From contig CM059972.1 in the NCBI GenBank assembly GCA_030490835.1, forward strand, positions 58,757,563 to 58,821,562: a DNA stretch of 64,000 nucleotides. Reading direction: 5' to 3'. The notes beneath the pieces were generated by a model, which was not told the DNA's origin, did not search any database, and saw nothing but the letters and a program-made list of their open reading frames with translations. Shown here piece by piece: positions 11,722 to 23,774 of the stretch. Source of the DNA: Annona cherimola (Eukaryota; Streptophyta; Magnoliopsida; Magnoliales; Annonaceae). The position numbers and the translations under genes were made by a program. The stretch's first letter is position 1; each line of letters opens with the position of its first letter.

Positions 11722-14700
11722 TATGCACAGAAGACCATGGGCCAAAGGAACAGCTCTTCAGATATTCTGTTCACCGTACTGCAACATGATGCACCAATGA
11801 TCGAATTGACATCTCAAGACCCAGCTCTTCTGCCATGGCAACAATGACAATTCTAATAACTGTAGGCCCCTGATGAGTCTCACCCTTGTTAAGGTGCTGG
11901 GCACACTACTCCAGAAGCTTTTGAACCTGTAGAAAGAATACGGTAGGACTTACCAGCAATTGCATGGTCAAAACTGATCAGGTAGAAATAGGAGACACCT
12001 TGGGTGCATCCCCAGTTCCAGCATTTGCAAGAGAGAAGAGGGTCACATCAGAATATTTGCAATTTTTTTCATGAAATGTTTGGGAAATCGCTGCAGTTTC
12101 TTCAATACTTTCCTCTAAGCATCAGAACTCCATAATGTGACTGTATTTGTAATACTAAAGGGAAAGAATGCACAGCATTATATTCAGTAGCTACTCACAA
12201 AAAAACTGGTATAAAATTAGCAAAACAAAAACCTAACCAACAACAATCCAATTTTAAGTGGGCTATTTGAACAAATCCAGTGTGATAAAATAGAGTGCAT
12301 TACCTCCTTTCCCCAGGTACAGAAGACCCAGGCCTAGGGGAAGGAGTAGAGTGAGTGGCTCATCTACTCAGACTCACTGCAATCCATGAGGGAAAGTATA
12401 ATTGATTGTGCAACGTCTTCATTGCAAGATCCCACAAAGACAAGACCCAGTGATACTGCAGTACATGCAATAACATTGAATTGAGCTTTTCCATCTTATA
12501 AAATCACTGACAAGTCACTTCAGATCTAAAAATTAAGTAAACCAGTTAGATACTATCAAGAAGTTTCCATGAAAAATGATAAAAAGTTTCACAAGGACTG
12601 CACCTGCTCATTCTGGGAACCTAAATATGGAAGGCCAAGGCCCATAATAGCACCAATGCGGGTACTAGAATCTTCTTTATTAATGTAATCCGCCAAAAGA
12701 GCCAGTGCCAGGTAAAATAAGTTGAAACCATCCAAGTATACTAGTTGAAAATTTTGTTAAAGACAACTAGTACAAGAAAAAAAAAGTGAAATCAAAACAT
12801 AAAGGATCACAATCACTCTTCACACCACAGGTAACAACACCAACAGCCAAAAGAGCACCAACAATAACATTCTTATCATTGCTGTGAAGATACTTGTCAA
12901 TTTATGTGAGCGAAAAATCGACATCCCATGAGTGAATCAAGCCCTACATATGAAGATCAAAAATCTTATAATGTCGCAAGATTCAAAACATGAAGTACAA
13001 ATTAAACTTCAAATAACATCATACCAAGCTTGCTGCAGCACTCACTACAGCAGATCCACCACTCCATGCTCCTTATTTTTAAAAAAGCCAACCTCCTGCA
13101 GATCCACCACTTGATGATTCGGATGGAACAGTCATCAACTTATACTGTGAGGAAATGGGAATATTTTGTCACATGCACATGATAACAAATGACAAAAATA
13201 TATAATCCTGCTGTAATTGTTCATCTCTACCAGGGAAAAATCCAGAGTTTATGAATGCATTTACAAAAGTAGCAGCCAAGTTCTCTCTACCTGAATCAAC
13301 ACTTGCACCCGCACTTGCATAACCATCAATCCAGTGCACCTAAGCATTTCGGGAGAGAAAATTAATAATGTGTAAATTAGCTAACAAAATGTTATTTAAT
13401 AGATTACAAGAATAACCTAATGCCAAACAAATGGATAAAAAAAATACTATAATATCAACAAATAAAAATAAGCAAGAGACTCAATTTTGTGCAAATTATC
13501 ACAAAATAAAACTAATGAATCATACTCTGAAACAATAGGAAAGAGAGATTGAGCAAATATGAAAATGAGAACAAATGTTTCAGAAATCAATTTTGTTTAT
13601 GCCAGGAAGATCAACAAGTGACGTCCTCGTTTAGCTTAATAACTAATGAAATGTTAAGAGAAGAAAAGAGAACCTACGCATTGTATACAAGTAGGGGGAA
13701 TTTTTTCTTTTGTAACCAAACAGACCCTAATTATTTCCTTTTTACCAAGCAGACTCTAATTATTGAAGACTCCATACGAACCACTAAGTCCACATCGACA
13801 TTTTACTGAAAGAATATTGCAGTGGCACAAGCATATTAGTCATGTGCATGAGAAATATGAAATGCAACATATACAACATTCTTAGCAAGGTTCTCATGAC
13901 AAACTATGTCCAATAAGTTCAAAATTCATTCCAAAGCTGGACAGACAGGAGCAGACTGAAATCTTAAAATAATAACCCTCGAGATATAACTCATCAAGAA
14001 ATAATATGCCCATGGTTGAAGGTCTCAACCGAAATAAATATTACTAATGGGCCAATGGTATCCTCACTTGACAGCAAAGGAAGAACTCACAAAATATATA
14101 GACAAGGAAGATGCACGGAAAAATCATTCCCAATGTAACAGTAGTGCATGAAGAAAAGGAAATATTTTAGTGGAAAGCTAGTAGAAAGTAGAAACCAGGT
14201 GTTACAGTCTTGCATGTGGAAAAGGTGATTTTGATTGTCAAAACACCATTGAAGATCTGAAATCAGGAGGGACAGTTCGTGAAATTTTGCAATTAAAGAA
14301 ATAAATTCCACTAATTATAAAAAAGAAAGACCTTATTTTTTATACGTACGACAGAAATAAAAACTGAGCATTCATGAACATTAATCCATGAGCATTCTTT
14401 AGAAGGCCCGTCATCACAGACATTAAAACTTTCTGCAGCAATTTAGTAGCAGCACTCATAAATTAACCTTCATCTCCCAACAACAAGATGCAGTGAGGAT
14501 AGCTACATTTTTGTCAAATTAATGGATTCAACTCTTATCAAACATCAACTATTGAGGCTAAAGGAATCTGTAGCTAATCCATCCCCATTGGAAAATCAGT
14601 ATTCAGCACTGTCAAAACATTTAGTTGAGAACAGGAACACCATAGCCAGTAAATAAAATGCTCACAGAACGTATTCATGACCCCAAGATCCAACATCTCC

Positions 14701-15455
14701 CTCTGTACCCAGCAATCTATACTTCAAGCTTTCCTGCAGAATAAAGTAGTAATCCAAGCAAATGAATCAAATTACATTTCCAAAAATAGTAGTCTTAGCC
14801 CTGAAAGAATGTGATGTACCCACTGAGTAATAACCTAGAATTCACAGAATTACAATTTGAAGCGTTGCATAAGTTAAAAGTGTTTGGATAGTTTGAAATG
14901 CCAACAGCAATCGGAATGAAGATATACATTATCCCAATAAGATAGAGGGGTAAAAACCGTAAAGTGGATAAATATAAGTGTTGGGGAGTAATGAAGAAGC
15001 AACAAATTATGGTAAGGAAAAGGTAGAAATATCATGGTGGATGTGGTTTTACATTCCATGTCCATTAAATCCATTAAATATAACATGAGGATTGCATTTC
15101 TTTTTCCCATTTCCACCTCTTGCTTTCTCAATCCTTCCACCCTAGTTTTCCCAGATTTGTGAAGGATGGTTGAAAAAGTAATAGCAATCATCAACCAAAA
15201 TGCATAGTGGCATGAACGGTGAATGATGGTTTTAACAAATTTCAACAGCGACAGAATTTATAATGTCTAAGCACAATACAATACTAGGAATAATCTAGAA
15301 TGCACGTTGTTCGTCAATCAAAACAGATCACCAAAGGGAATTCCTAAAATAATGGAGTAAAAGGGGGAATACAAAGCTGAATAGCTCTTGCATACCCTTT
15401 CTCCTTCCGCAGACATTGTCAAGGCCAAAACTGAGAGTATGTCTGCCAGGCATTT
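11722..15455 (-). pseudogene. RPN1: Intron-containing pseudogene of 26S proteasome subunit RPN1 (PSMD2)
   Basis: Minus-strand exon-like blocks follow RPN1 order: 15396-15455 (KCLADILSVLALTMSAEGER), about 14668-14733 (ESLKYRLLGTEGDVGSWGHE), about 13215-13340 (GASVDSGRENLAATFVNAF), 13040-13140 (KLMTVPSE), 12825-12945 (IDKYLHSNDKNVIVGALL), 12600-12720 (DSSTRIGAIMGLG), 12365-12500 (SLGLVFVGSCNEDVAQSII), 12300-12350 (LPLGLGLLYLGK), 12005-12125 and 11722-11935 (MAEELGLEMSIRSL, then LLCISNPK). GT/AG borders remain at several exons, so this is a decayed genomic copy, not a retrocopy. Functional RPN1 is the roughly 890-residue scaffold of the 19S base that docks ubiquitin shuttles. Seen here: several stops, a frameshift between SIRSL and MLQYGEQN, and no recognisable N-terminus, middle exons between 14.6 and 13.35 kb, or C-terminus. 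It cannot encode RPN1. Confidence 0.88.
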
Positions 15456-15624
15456 CTGCAATTCATTTACAAAATGTGTAACATCAACTCTAAACGTCAA
15501 ACAACAAGAATAATGACCAATCAAAAAAAAAAAAAAAAAAACAAAGAAAGAATAACGACAAATAAGAAAAAAATGAAAATTGCAACACCTGCATAAAGGA
15601 CTGAACCGTCATCATGGAGGAAGA

Positions 15625-16040
15625 AGAAGCCATTGCTTGTAGTCGCTACCTATTTCCCCCAAATCCGGCATCTCCGCCATCTGCAAAAGATTTGATGTCT
15701 GCCCCTTTGCTTTTCCCCATCACTGACTAATCAATCTCCTACAGTCATCTTCTCAATGCACTATCCCTAAAAATCCTGATAAACCATTCCTCATCAAATG
15801 GTTGCCTACGAGTTAGACAGTGATGGCTTCTTCCAATTTAGGACGACGGAGCACCATATTTTCAGATCCAGTGTGGAGAAGCCATCTTCGATCTATCATC
15901 TCCATCAAACCCATCACCAATCTGCTGCACCTGACTTTCTTTAGCATCAGCAACCGCTAACAAGCAAGCATAATCAGCCACCAGCTCTGGCTAGTTGCAG
16001 ATGAATTCATCTTCTTCAATTACCGATCATTTGAGATCAT
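15625..16040 (-). pseudogene. Broken copy of the segment at 27490-27920
   Basis: About 415 bp highly similar to 27490-27920. On the minus strand it reads VIEEDEFIC, then ELVADYACLLAVADA, a stop-interrupted version of the 92-residue ORF at 27622-27900. On the plus strand a 38-residue reading (SRYLFPPNPASPPSAKDL) is open in both copies. It lies just upstream of the RPN1 pseudogene, in the same orientation if the minus strand is the coding one. No known family was recognised and the coding strand is uncertain. Confidence 0.6.
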
Positions 16041-17341
16041 GCATCAGTAACTTCGAACATGAAAACATTTCCTAAAGAGTTTCAGTGTAGATGCTGTTTG
16101 ATTTCAAAAATAAGCGAGCAAGATGATTTTTTTTTTCAATCTTATCAACTGTCAACGATTAAAACTGAACTTTACATCAAAAAAAAAAACACACATACAA
16201 TTAAAACTGAACTCATTTTATGCTGCTATACACAGGCTATCTGGATAAGATAATAACTCAACATATTGCCTTGGGTGAACTGAAACTTTGGTTCAGACTT
16301 TTTTAAATTTCTGTTCTGACTCAATTTGAATTTAGAACATTGTGATTAAAATTTTGGCCTATGCATAATGCGATACTCTTCTGTGAATTTGAATTTGATA
16401 TTCTTTCATACCCTCCAAACAGAAGCTAATTCGGGGCCCCATTTGCTAGCTTGTCTAGTAATCTCAATACACTCCAAAGAAGATGTGTGAGAAACAGACA
16501 GCAAACAATCCAATGTGTGGATCTTCATTCAAGGGCATCTGCTAGGAGCAGCCCGAGTTCCATATTTGCACTATTATCAATCTCCAAGGGGAAGGAAGCA
16601 TGCTTCACCTAGAGAACAAACCTCTGTAGATCCTCTCATGTCCAAGTTTTCCGTACTCGGGGATGGAAATCACTTCATGGTGTTTTGCTTGAATTCCTGT
16701 CCACAATCAGGTCAAGGGACAAACGATGTATTTAGTTGCAGATGCCAACCAAACAGTACATGTCAGATTGACATCCAATCAATGAAAAGGATAGGGCATA
16801 AATTAAAGAGAAATTACAGGCATCCATTCCTAACTATTTTAGACCATGTGTAAACATATTATCATATCATAAACCATCCAGGATTAGTCCATATATCCTC
16901 CCCTTTAGCTCAACAACACCCATCAATACTCTGTTTAGCTTTTGTTTGGTTATTTAAAAAAATTAAAAAATTAAAAAATTCCATTAACTCAAACTACGTC
17001 CTACCTACTGTGGTTCTTGGACGCACTCAAAAATGACCAAACCATGGACCTGAGATCAACTGTGTCAGCAACCTAATGCCTAATGGTAAGTCTTAATCTG
17101 GAATAACCGGAATGTGTAACTGTTCCCATGAAAAAAATTCACCATTTGAATTTGCAAATAAAATGTACTGGATCTTTAGGCAAGAGCTGTCACATTGAAG
17201 TCACAGGGCAATTTGTGCACATCAACCATGCCAAATTGGTTTTTCAGTGGTTTCTCACTCTCTTTTCATGAATTTAAAGATTAAAAGACTGGTTGATTGG
17301 ACTCAATGTGATTACTGAACTTCTGTCAGTTGAGTCTGGAT
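16041..17341. other. Stretch without a supported gene
   Basis: Contains a 112-codon plus-strand ORF at 16515-16853 with no recognisable domain, homologue or splice context. It is recorded as unsupported. The rest is ordinary AT-rich sequence. Confidence 0.4.
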
Positions 17342-17677
17342 ATGGAAGAAGGAAGCACAAGTTCTTCGACAACACCAAAATCAGAAAAATTAAGGAATTT
17401 ATTCACTGAGAAAGACAATGGAGATGGTGTGGACAATCACCAAGAAGAAGAGCATGACAAAGTTAAAGTAAGTTTCAGATGCAAATGAAACAACCCACTA
17501 GACTGCTTCTACTGTTTTGCAGTTGCACTGAAATGTTTCCATGATTCACAGGACAAAGCCTCTGAAGAAATTCAGACTTCTAAACCTATGGATTTCAAGA
17601 AAAAATACAAGGGCAGAACAAAGATCAAGAAAATTGCCAGGATGGTTTCCAATGGGATGTTAATGGAACATAATTGA
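17342..17677 (+). CDS. Possible two-exon gene for an 83-residue lysine-rich protein
   Basis: Exon 1 is 17342-17467 (42 codons from ATG) and ends AAA|GTAAGT. The 84-base intron ends CACAG. Exon 2 is 17552-17677 and ends in TGA. The splice is phase 0 and both sites are near consensus. The product begins MEEGSTSSSTTPKSEKL, is acidic in the middle (HQEEEHDK) and basic near the end (FKKKYKGRTKIKKIARM). No signal peptide or membrane segment is seen and no family was recognised. Past the stop, in the same frame, lie further codons with a Cys cluster (DGPCIKCKTC), so this could be the front of a longer gene broken by stops. It sits about 1.2 kb from the PPR gene, in convergent orientation. An antisense or chance reading cannot be excluded. 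Confidence 0.4.
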
Positions 17678-18919
17678 TGTGTCTGACATGATGGACCATG
17701 CATAAAGTGCAAGACATGTAGAGCATCATATCAGCTTTATCCATTCTCTCATTTCCAAATAATCAGCTTTACACATATTCAGATTTTGATTGCAGCATAG
17801 TGAATGGCACGGGACCAAAACATATAGTCTTGTTTCTTTTAATAAAGACAAGAAAAATTACCTCTTTTTCTAAATAATAAATCCATCTAGAGTAGTATTT
17901 TCAAAAACAAACATTGTTTTGTACTACGTCTAGTCATTGATACTTAATTAACACGGTGTGGGGGTTCTAAGGGCACCAAATTATGCATTATATGCCTTCC
18001 AGTTATTTGATGGATCTCTCTGGTCTGTTTTGAAAGCCAACTTTTTCTTTTTCTTTCTTTTTTTTTCCGGTTTTACTAGTCTTAGCCTCTGAGTTATTCA
18101 TTCATTCATTTTGTTTACTCCTAGAAGCAGAGGGGGAAATGGCAAAAGAAAGAAAGTAAAAAATCAACAAAATGGACATGTATGCTTTGGTTGCTAGGAA
18201 AGCTCCGTGCTTCATTTTTTTTCCCAATAAAGTACAAGTAAAAAGTATTTTTCCAAGTGTTGGCATGTCCAAAATATTATTATGTTCCTCCAAGTTGTTT
18301 CTTGCACATATAACTACCTTCAGACCATTCCACATGCATTAAGATGCCAGACTAAATGAGGCAAACAAACTTGCTGAATAAGTCATCATTTTCCACCTGC
18401 CCAAAAGGCCAAGTAATGCATACAGTCATACACTCTATGAACAACATAACTACATGCATGAGTTAACTCTCTAGAAATATAAATCTTATAGAAGGAAATG
18501 GCAACCAAGAAATATAATTACAGGCAATTAGGTCACTCTATAGAGCAGCAAACACATATAAATGCCAAACAGCAAATAAAAGTAGCAAAAGCGTACCCAC
18601 TGCAGTTCAAAGAGTTGAAAGGTCTCAGCTTAAAAAAACTCTGGAGTTCAGGCTCTGAGAAGTTGACATAAACATCAACTCTCAATTCAGGCATCTGAAC
18701 AGCTACATGAGATCAGAGGAATTCTGGCCGAGCACTCTTTTCACCCTTATGAAAGAATTTTCTTCTGCTAGAAAATTAAAGCCCCAGCAAAAAGAATAAA
18801 ATAGTCTTCACAGCACCCACCCCTTTCCAGTGCAACGGCTCTGATTACCAAAGATCACAGCATGTGGCCTCACTTGGTTACAAAGTTCAGTGAGACTCAT
18901 TAGAATGAAAGACATGCAA
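17678..18919. other. Region between the small ORF and the PPR gene; holds the PPR 3' UTR
   Basis: No convincing coding sequence. The part nearest 18919 should include the 3' UTR of the minus-strand PPR gene. A 77-codon minus ORF at 18102-18335 has no recognisable feature. Confidence 0.45.
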
Positions 18920-20374
18920 TCAGTCACAAAAAGGTTCCTGAATAAGAACTTTCATTTTCTCCATGAGAAAATCCAACACATCTTTCCTGTCTTCCTTCAA
19001 CAGTAAATGCCTCAGCTTCCCAAGTGTCGTCCCTGGTGGCCGGATTCCCTTCTCTATCATCTCTTCCATGAACACACAAGCCTTGCTGGCCTCCCCCTGC
19101 TCACAGAGTCCATTTATAAGCACCGAAAATGTGTGCATACTCGGCACAAACTGCTTCAGCTTCATGTACTTCCACACCTTGAGAGCCATCTTCAAATCAC
19201 CACCTTCACAGAACATTTTTATCATCATTGTGTAGGTATCCGAATCGGGTTCGCAACACTTGATCATCCGCCGGAACATACGGAATGCCTCCTCATTCTC
19301 CCCAACACCAATCAAACTGTTCAAAATGATATTGCATGTCCTCGAATTGGGCCGAACACCTTTCCTGTCCATCTCCTCCAGCACTCTGTGCACATTCTTG
19401 AACCTCTCCACCTTGCAAAATGCACTGATCAGTGCATTGTAAACAACCACATCTGCTGTAATCCCATTCCTCTCCATCTCCAAGAAGGCCTCAACCGCGT
19501 CTGAAATTTGCTTCTCAGATCCGTACGTATGCACCAGAACGCTGTAAATGAAAGGACTTGGTCTACATCCTTTTGAATCCATCTTGCTAACAACATCCAC
19601 TGCCTCTTTCAATCGCCCTGCCTTGCAAAGGATGTCGACCATGATGCCATAGGTGACTATATCTGGCTCGCAGCCGCCATTGATCATCTCTCCGAAAACC
19701 TCCCTCGCCTTTGGCAAATTTGGCGCCTTTCCCCATCCTTCGAGCAAGATGCTATAGGTCTTCGAATCAGGGGGGAACCGATCCTTCCATCCGTCAAAGA
19801 TCTCTTGCGCCCTCCGCACATTCTTGCCCTTGCAAAGCGCGCTGAGCAAGCTGTTGAAGGCTATGAGGTTGGGCTCGACGCCGTAGCGATCCATGATGTT
19901 GAAGGTGTAGACAGCTTCATCGGCCTTCTGCACGCGGGCGTATTGGCGCATGATGATGCAGAATGTCTCCACAGTGAGGAGGGCCTGGGCACGCATGGTG
20001 GCGACAAGGTCCCAAACAAGCTGGTATTGCCGAATCTTCGCAAGAGATGCGATGACGAGGTGGTAGGAGCGAACAGAGTGGGAGTAGCCGCGCTGCTTGC
20101 CGGCCCAGTCGAAGAAGCGATGCGCGAGCATGCCAGCATTCTGGAAGCGATGGAGGACAACTTCAGCAATGGCAGAGGAGATTCGAACGCCGCTCTCGTC
20201 GAGTGCATGCTCGAGGGCGAGTTTGGGGGAAGAAATCATGAGCCTCGAGATGTTCTTGGCAGAAGTGCAGATTTCTTCTTCTATGGTAGGGTTGGAACTG
20301 TAGGTTCGCGATAGCACTCTCCATAGGATTGCGCGGCACATTTGCCTTCGTTGGGGGAAGGGAATGGAATGCAT
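18920..20374 (-). CDS. APPR6: Mitochondrial P-class PPR protein, likely orthologue of Arabidopsis At1g77360
   Basis: Intact, intronless 484-residue ORF. The start at 20374 gives an Arg-rich, acid-poor leader (MHSIPFPQRRQMCRAILWRV, then SRTYSSN) typical of a mitochondrial presequence. From about residue 100 to 455 there are about ten consecutive roughly 35-residue P-type PPR motifs, for example TYSILLEGWGKAPNLPKARE and TYGIMVDILCKAGRLKEA. No E, E+ or DYW domain follows, so RNA processing, stabilisation or translation is more likely than C-to-U editing. The C-terminus EPFCD and the blocks IYSVLVHTYG, MHTFSVLINGLCE and IRP-GTT-G-LR match my recollection of At1g77360. PPR proteins bind organellar RNA one base per repeat; the target is not deducible here. 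It is the only confidently intact gene in the window. The plus-strand ORFs over it are antisense shadows. Confidence 0.93.
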   Translation of the reverse strand: MHSIPFPQRRQMCRAILWRVLSRTYSSNPTIEEEICTSAKNISRLMISSPKLALEHALDESGVRISSAIAEVVLHRFQNAGMLAHRFFDWAGKQRGYSHSVRSYHLVIASLAKIRQYQLVWDLVATMRAQALLTVETFCIIMRQYARVQKADEAVYTFNIMDRYGVEPNLIAFNSLLSALCKGKNVRRAQEIFDGWKDRFPPDSKTYSILLEGWGKAPNLPKAREVFGEMINGGCEPDIVTYGIMVDILCKAGRLKEAVDVVSKMDSKGCRPSPFIYSVLVHTYGSEKQISDAVEAFLEMERNGITADVVVYNALISAFCKVERFKNVHRVLEEMDRKGVRPNSRTCNIILNSLIGVGENEEAFRMFRRMIKCCEPDSDTYTMMIKMFCEGGDLKMALKVWKYMKLKQFVPSMHTFSVLINGLCEQGEASKACVFMEEMIEKGIRPPGTTLGKLRHLLLKEDRKDVLDFLMEKMKVLIQEPFCD

Positions 20375-20486
20375 GGAAGATGTTTGCGTCGAGGTTGCTG
20401 AGATGATAACCTAGCGATTGGAAATGTTGTTGAGGTCTACAATAGCTCCACTACAATCTGTCTTAGATATGAGAGACCATTTTTAT

Positions 20487-20500
20487 CCAAATATATATAG
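20487..20500 (-). promoter_or_regulatory. Candidate TATA box of the PPR gene
   Basis: The minus strand reads CTATATATATTTGG about 115 bp upstream of the ATG, a plausible core promoter giving a short 5' UTR. No other promoter element was identified. Confidence 0.5.
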
Positions 20501-20519
20501 AGGCATGATTATATACAAT

Positions 20520-21000
20520 ATAATTTAGGAGTGCAAATCGGATCGGGATGACTCGAGTTGGGATTAACTTAACCCTAACTCACCTTGTAAAATCTCAACT
20601 CGACTCTATTTTAACCCTATAGGAATCAATTCGGTTAGGGTTAGAAATCAGGTTAATAGATTACACAAATTATTAATGATAGTTAAGCTCTTGTTGGCTT
20701 AATTTTCTAAAATAAACAAAACCAATGCTAAATTATGGAATATCTATTTCATCAAAAGGGAGACAACAAATGCAGCTAAGGGCAGTAGCACTCCGCTCTC
20801 GGCAGTCAGCAAAGGGCAGTGGCAGACTGACAATCGGCACTTGGCAGTGGTCTGGAAGACATTCTGGAAAATGAAAGCATAGAAAAAGGCAGGAACCATT
20901 TGAATAAGTAATTTAAACAATTTTGATCTAGGATAAAAAAAAAAAATTGATCTAACAAAAAGTGTAATTCAGGTTGAACGGAAAATGGGTTTTGAATTTG
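20520..21000. other. Non-genic stretch upstream of the PPR gene
   Basis: Begins with GGAGTGCAAATCGGATCGGG, reminiscent of one end of hAT-like miniature elements, but no matching opposite end was found. Nothing else supported. Confidence 0.35.
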
Positions 21001-21080
21001 GATTCCATGTGCGAAACATTTAGAATGTTAGTTGACATAGCTTCCATGTGCAAAACATTTCGAATGTTAGTTGACATAGC
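21001..21080. repeat. Two-copy tandem repeat, period 40
   Basis: TTCCATGTGC...TTAGTTGACATAG occurs twice, exactly 40 bp apart, with a few mismatches. Confidence 0.8.
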
Positions 21081-22640
21081 TTTCGATTACGGAGAAATGA
21101 TTGAAATCTCAGTACAAGTGATGCAAAGATTGAAAATAGCAGAATCATGAAATGAGGTGAAGGCATATTGACCAGAAAGATCGAGGTCTAATGAGCTCAA
21201 ATCGGCTATGACACAGAACTGGAACAAATCAAGAGGGGGATAGGAAAGGGAGCAACATTGACAGCAGTGGCTTTGGAGAAAAAATGAGGAAGAAAGAGCC
21301 TGTTTGAACACAGCCTTCCATGCTAATGGCGGAAGAGGGCAGTTGGCCATGGTGGAAGAAGGAAAAGGAAAGAGAGAGGGAGAAAGGAAAAAACTGAAAT
21401 GGAGAAGGAAGGAAAACGGAAACAGGGGAGGAAGATTGGGAGACCAACATGTGCAGGAAGGACTGCAGGAGGGAGGAGCAGATGATAGAGATACCCGGAA
21501 ACAGGAATCATGGATGGTAATAACACCGGCAACATTGATCATGGAAGGCAGCAGCACCGCCAACATCAGACATGGAGTGCTGGATGAAGAAGAGGGAGGA
21601 GAGACTATACAGCCACGGTGCTAGAAATCATGGAGAGCAGCAACACTGGCAATGTCAGAACAAAAGGGAGGGACCACGAAGATGGACGAGGGTGCAGGCG
21701 TGAAAGGTGCAGCTTCTGCAGCAATAAGATGGGAGGAGGAAAGAGCCAAAAACCCTCAGGTTGCCTAAGTTATATACTGTACAAAATATATTATTTAATA
21801 TCAAGAGAGGTGACGACTACTAACTAGAGATGGGAATCAAGGCAGGCCGTACTAGGTCAAGGTGCGCCCAACTATAACCTTACTTTTTAAAAATCTTGTT
21901 TGACCCTATTTTTGATATCGGGTCAGGATGAGGTCGGTTTGACCCTCGCCCTTTTTCAACTAGGTCTTGGTACAAACATCGGGTCGAGAGAAAAATGCGA
22001 GCCAAATAAGATGGTTTCAAAAATTTATATACCCATTAAAAATAAAGACACCTCTATGCGAAACTTAAATCTTTATACTTTAACATTTTACGTATAAGTA
22101 AAACATCATTACTAAACCAAAATATGAATAAATATGGTATAACTTTATGAAAACAAGTTAATGAAACATACCGCATTCAGAATTTTGTTGGTAATTTGAA
22201 TATTTGCGCCATTAATTGCTTGAACTCATTTCATATCTTTCGATGTTCACCTTCAACAAAGATAATATGGATGTCACATTTTAAGGCTTCTTTTTTATGA
22301 TGACATTTTAAGTTAAATTTAACTTGCTTAAATACCTAATAGCTGAGACACTGGTCCTATTCTAGCCCACACCATTTTTTCCATCACTAGCTGAGACACG
22401 GGTCCAAGAAAGAAAAATAAGTACCTGGACTAATTCGTTGACAGGACCAATATGCATTTGCCTCCAATTAAAAGGAGAAACCCATTTCCAAGCATTGACC
22501 AAACAGCACGGCAGAATATCATAAAATTAAATTTCATTATTAATTAGATAGACGATCTTGCAAACAATGACAAATTGGGCGCTGACTTTTGACGCAACTA
22601 TTAAAATCAGGCTGATGACTCGGGATCGGGATGTAGTAGA
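21081..22640. other. Purine-rich then AT-rich stretch without a supported gene
   Basis: 21300-21730 is G/A-rich and contains three loose copies of a piece like ATCATGGAAGGCAGCAGCAC (near 21508, 21538 and 21628). The 106-codon plus ORF and the minus ORFs over it are low-complexity products of this bias. 21830-22520 shows nothing recognisable. Confidence 0.45.
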
Positions 22641-22983
22641 CCAGATGGCTTTTTGAATTCCAGATGTCATCTAGCGTGTTATTTTCTGAGATTTATGAGT
22701 AAATTAAAAGGCCCGAACTGGCATATGCAATCCACCCAATGCCGGCGATTTGGTTCCAGAAAAATTTTGCTGGAAATCCACCAGATTCGGCACGTGAAAC
22801 AGCACCGCCATGTCTGCTTTGTTGCGACATGCCTCATCGTCCTCATCTCTGATTTCCAACGGTCCAAGCAACAGTCCCGAATTGCATATGCTGGCAAATT
22901 AGAAGGACTATTCTCCGGCAAATGCCCTTAAAAAAACTAGAAATTGCCAAAGGGAGAGGAAAAACAAAAATCAGAAAGGGGAA

Positions 22984-23226
22984 CTAAACAGAAAAGGGAG
23001 AAATCCTCACCACAAACAGACGCTGCCGGAGACAGCGCGACGCCAACGCCGGAGGCGAAGCTGAACGCCGGAGATGGAGAAAAGCCTTGGAATTGAGAGC
23101 ACGCCGAAGGCAGCCGACGGTCGGACTTGCAGGAGACGGACTCGTGGGAGGAAGCTTCGGGACCCACGGTGCAGCTGGGAGGCCGTGACAGGTTCGTAGG
23201 GTTTCTAAAATGCTGTCAGATCTCAT
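22984..23226 (-). CDS. Candidate first exon, presequence-like, orphan
   Basis: A GC-rich island on the minus strand encodes MRSDSILETLRTCHG and then a Pro/Ser/Arg-rich stretch resembling an organelle-targeting leader (LHLRRSASPPALASRCLRQR). A splice-donor-like GTGAGG follows. A second frame (from 23167) is also open and rich in Ser and Ala, so the frame is not certain. No downstream exons were recognised in the AT-rich sequence below 22.6 kb, so it is either an orphan exon or a chance GC-rich ORF. Confidence 0.25.
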   Translation of the reverse strand: MRSDSILETLRTCHGLPAAPWVPKLPPTSPSPASPTVGCLRRALNSKAFLHLRRSASPPALASRCLRQRLFVVRISPFSV

Positions 23227-23465
23227 AAAAAAAAAAAAAATTAAAAAAAATATGCTGTCAGGTGCAGGTCAGTTATGTCATAAGGAGGTTCCCGACCTGC
23301 TCCGCCAAGTACATAGTCCAGCCCTCCCCGGTACACAACAACGTTGGAACGGCCCACTCCTCTTCCCGCCCAACCCGGCTTTAACCGATGGGACAAGTTG
23401 AACTTAGAACTCAGATTCTTAAAATTCTAAGCCCAGCCACCGTACAAATCGGTTCTAGTAACGTA

Positions 23466-23736
23466 GGGGACGTTTGGGAATTGTCCGTGGGAGACGTGGG
23501 AGGGAAAATGTGGTAGTGCGGATTTCGAGATCATCATTTCACAACTAATCATTATATTTTTTCACTTTTACCTCTATATTCTAATCATTTTCTCTATCAA
23601 CTACTTTCCAACAAACCTATTTATTCCAACTTTACCCCTATTATTTCATATCAATCACACAATTTTCAAAATATTCCATTTTCTATTCCCACCAAATACC
23701 ACATTTCCCACTACTTTCGTATTCCCAAACATCCCC
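23466..23736. mobile_element. Tourist-like MITE, family T1, copy a
   Basis: 271 bp with inverted termini GGGGACGTTTGGGAAT and ATTCCCAAACATCCCC, flanked by GTA on both sides (23463-23465 and 23737-23739). The interior matches the element at 24556-24815 in opposite orientation. Non-coding. A 3-bp duplication fits PIF/Harbinger-driven insertion, although TWA is the usual target. Confidence 0.8.
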
Positions 23737-23774
23737 GTAGACTTTGGCTGTGACCCCATCCATGCTCTTATATT

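Noticed and set aside
19805..20314. 169-codon plus-strand ORF
   Set aside because: Antisense to the PPR gene; no independent evidence.
21304..21624. 106-codon plus ORF and overlapping minus ORFs
   Set aside because: Low-complexity purine-rich sequence giving Glu/Gly/Lys or Ser/Phe/Leu-rich peptides on opposite strands.
20526..21850. Possible hAT element between GGAGTGCAAATCGG (20526) and GAGATGGGAATC (21826)
   Set aside because: The two ends are in the same orientation and no 8-bp duplication was found.
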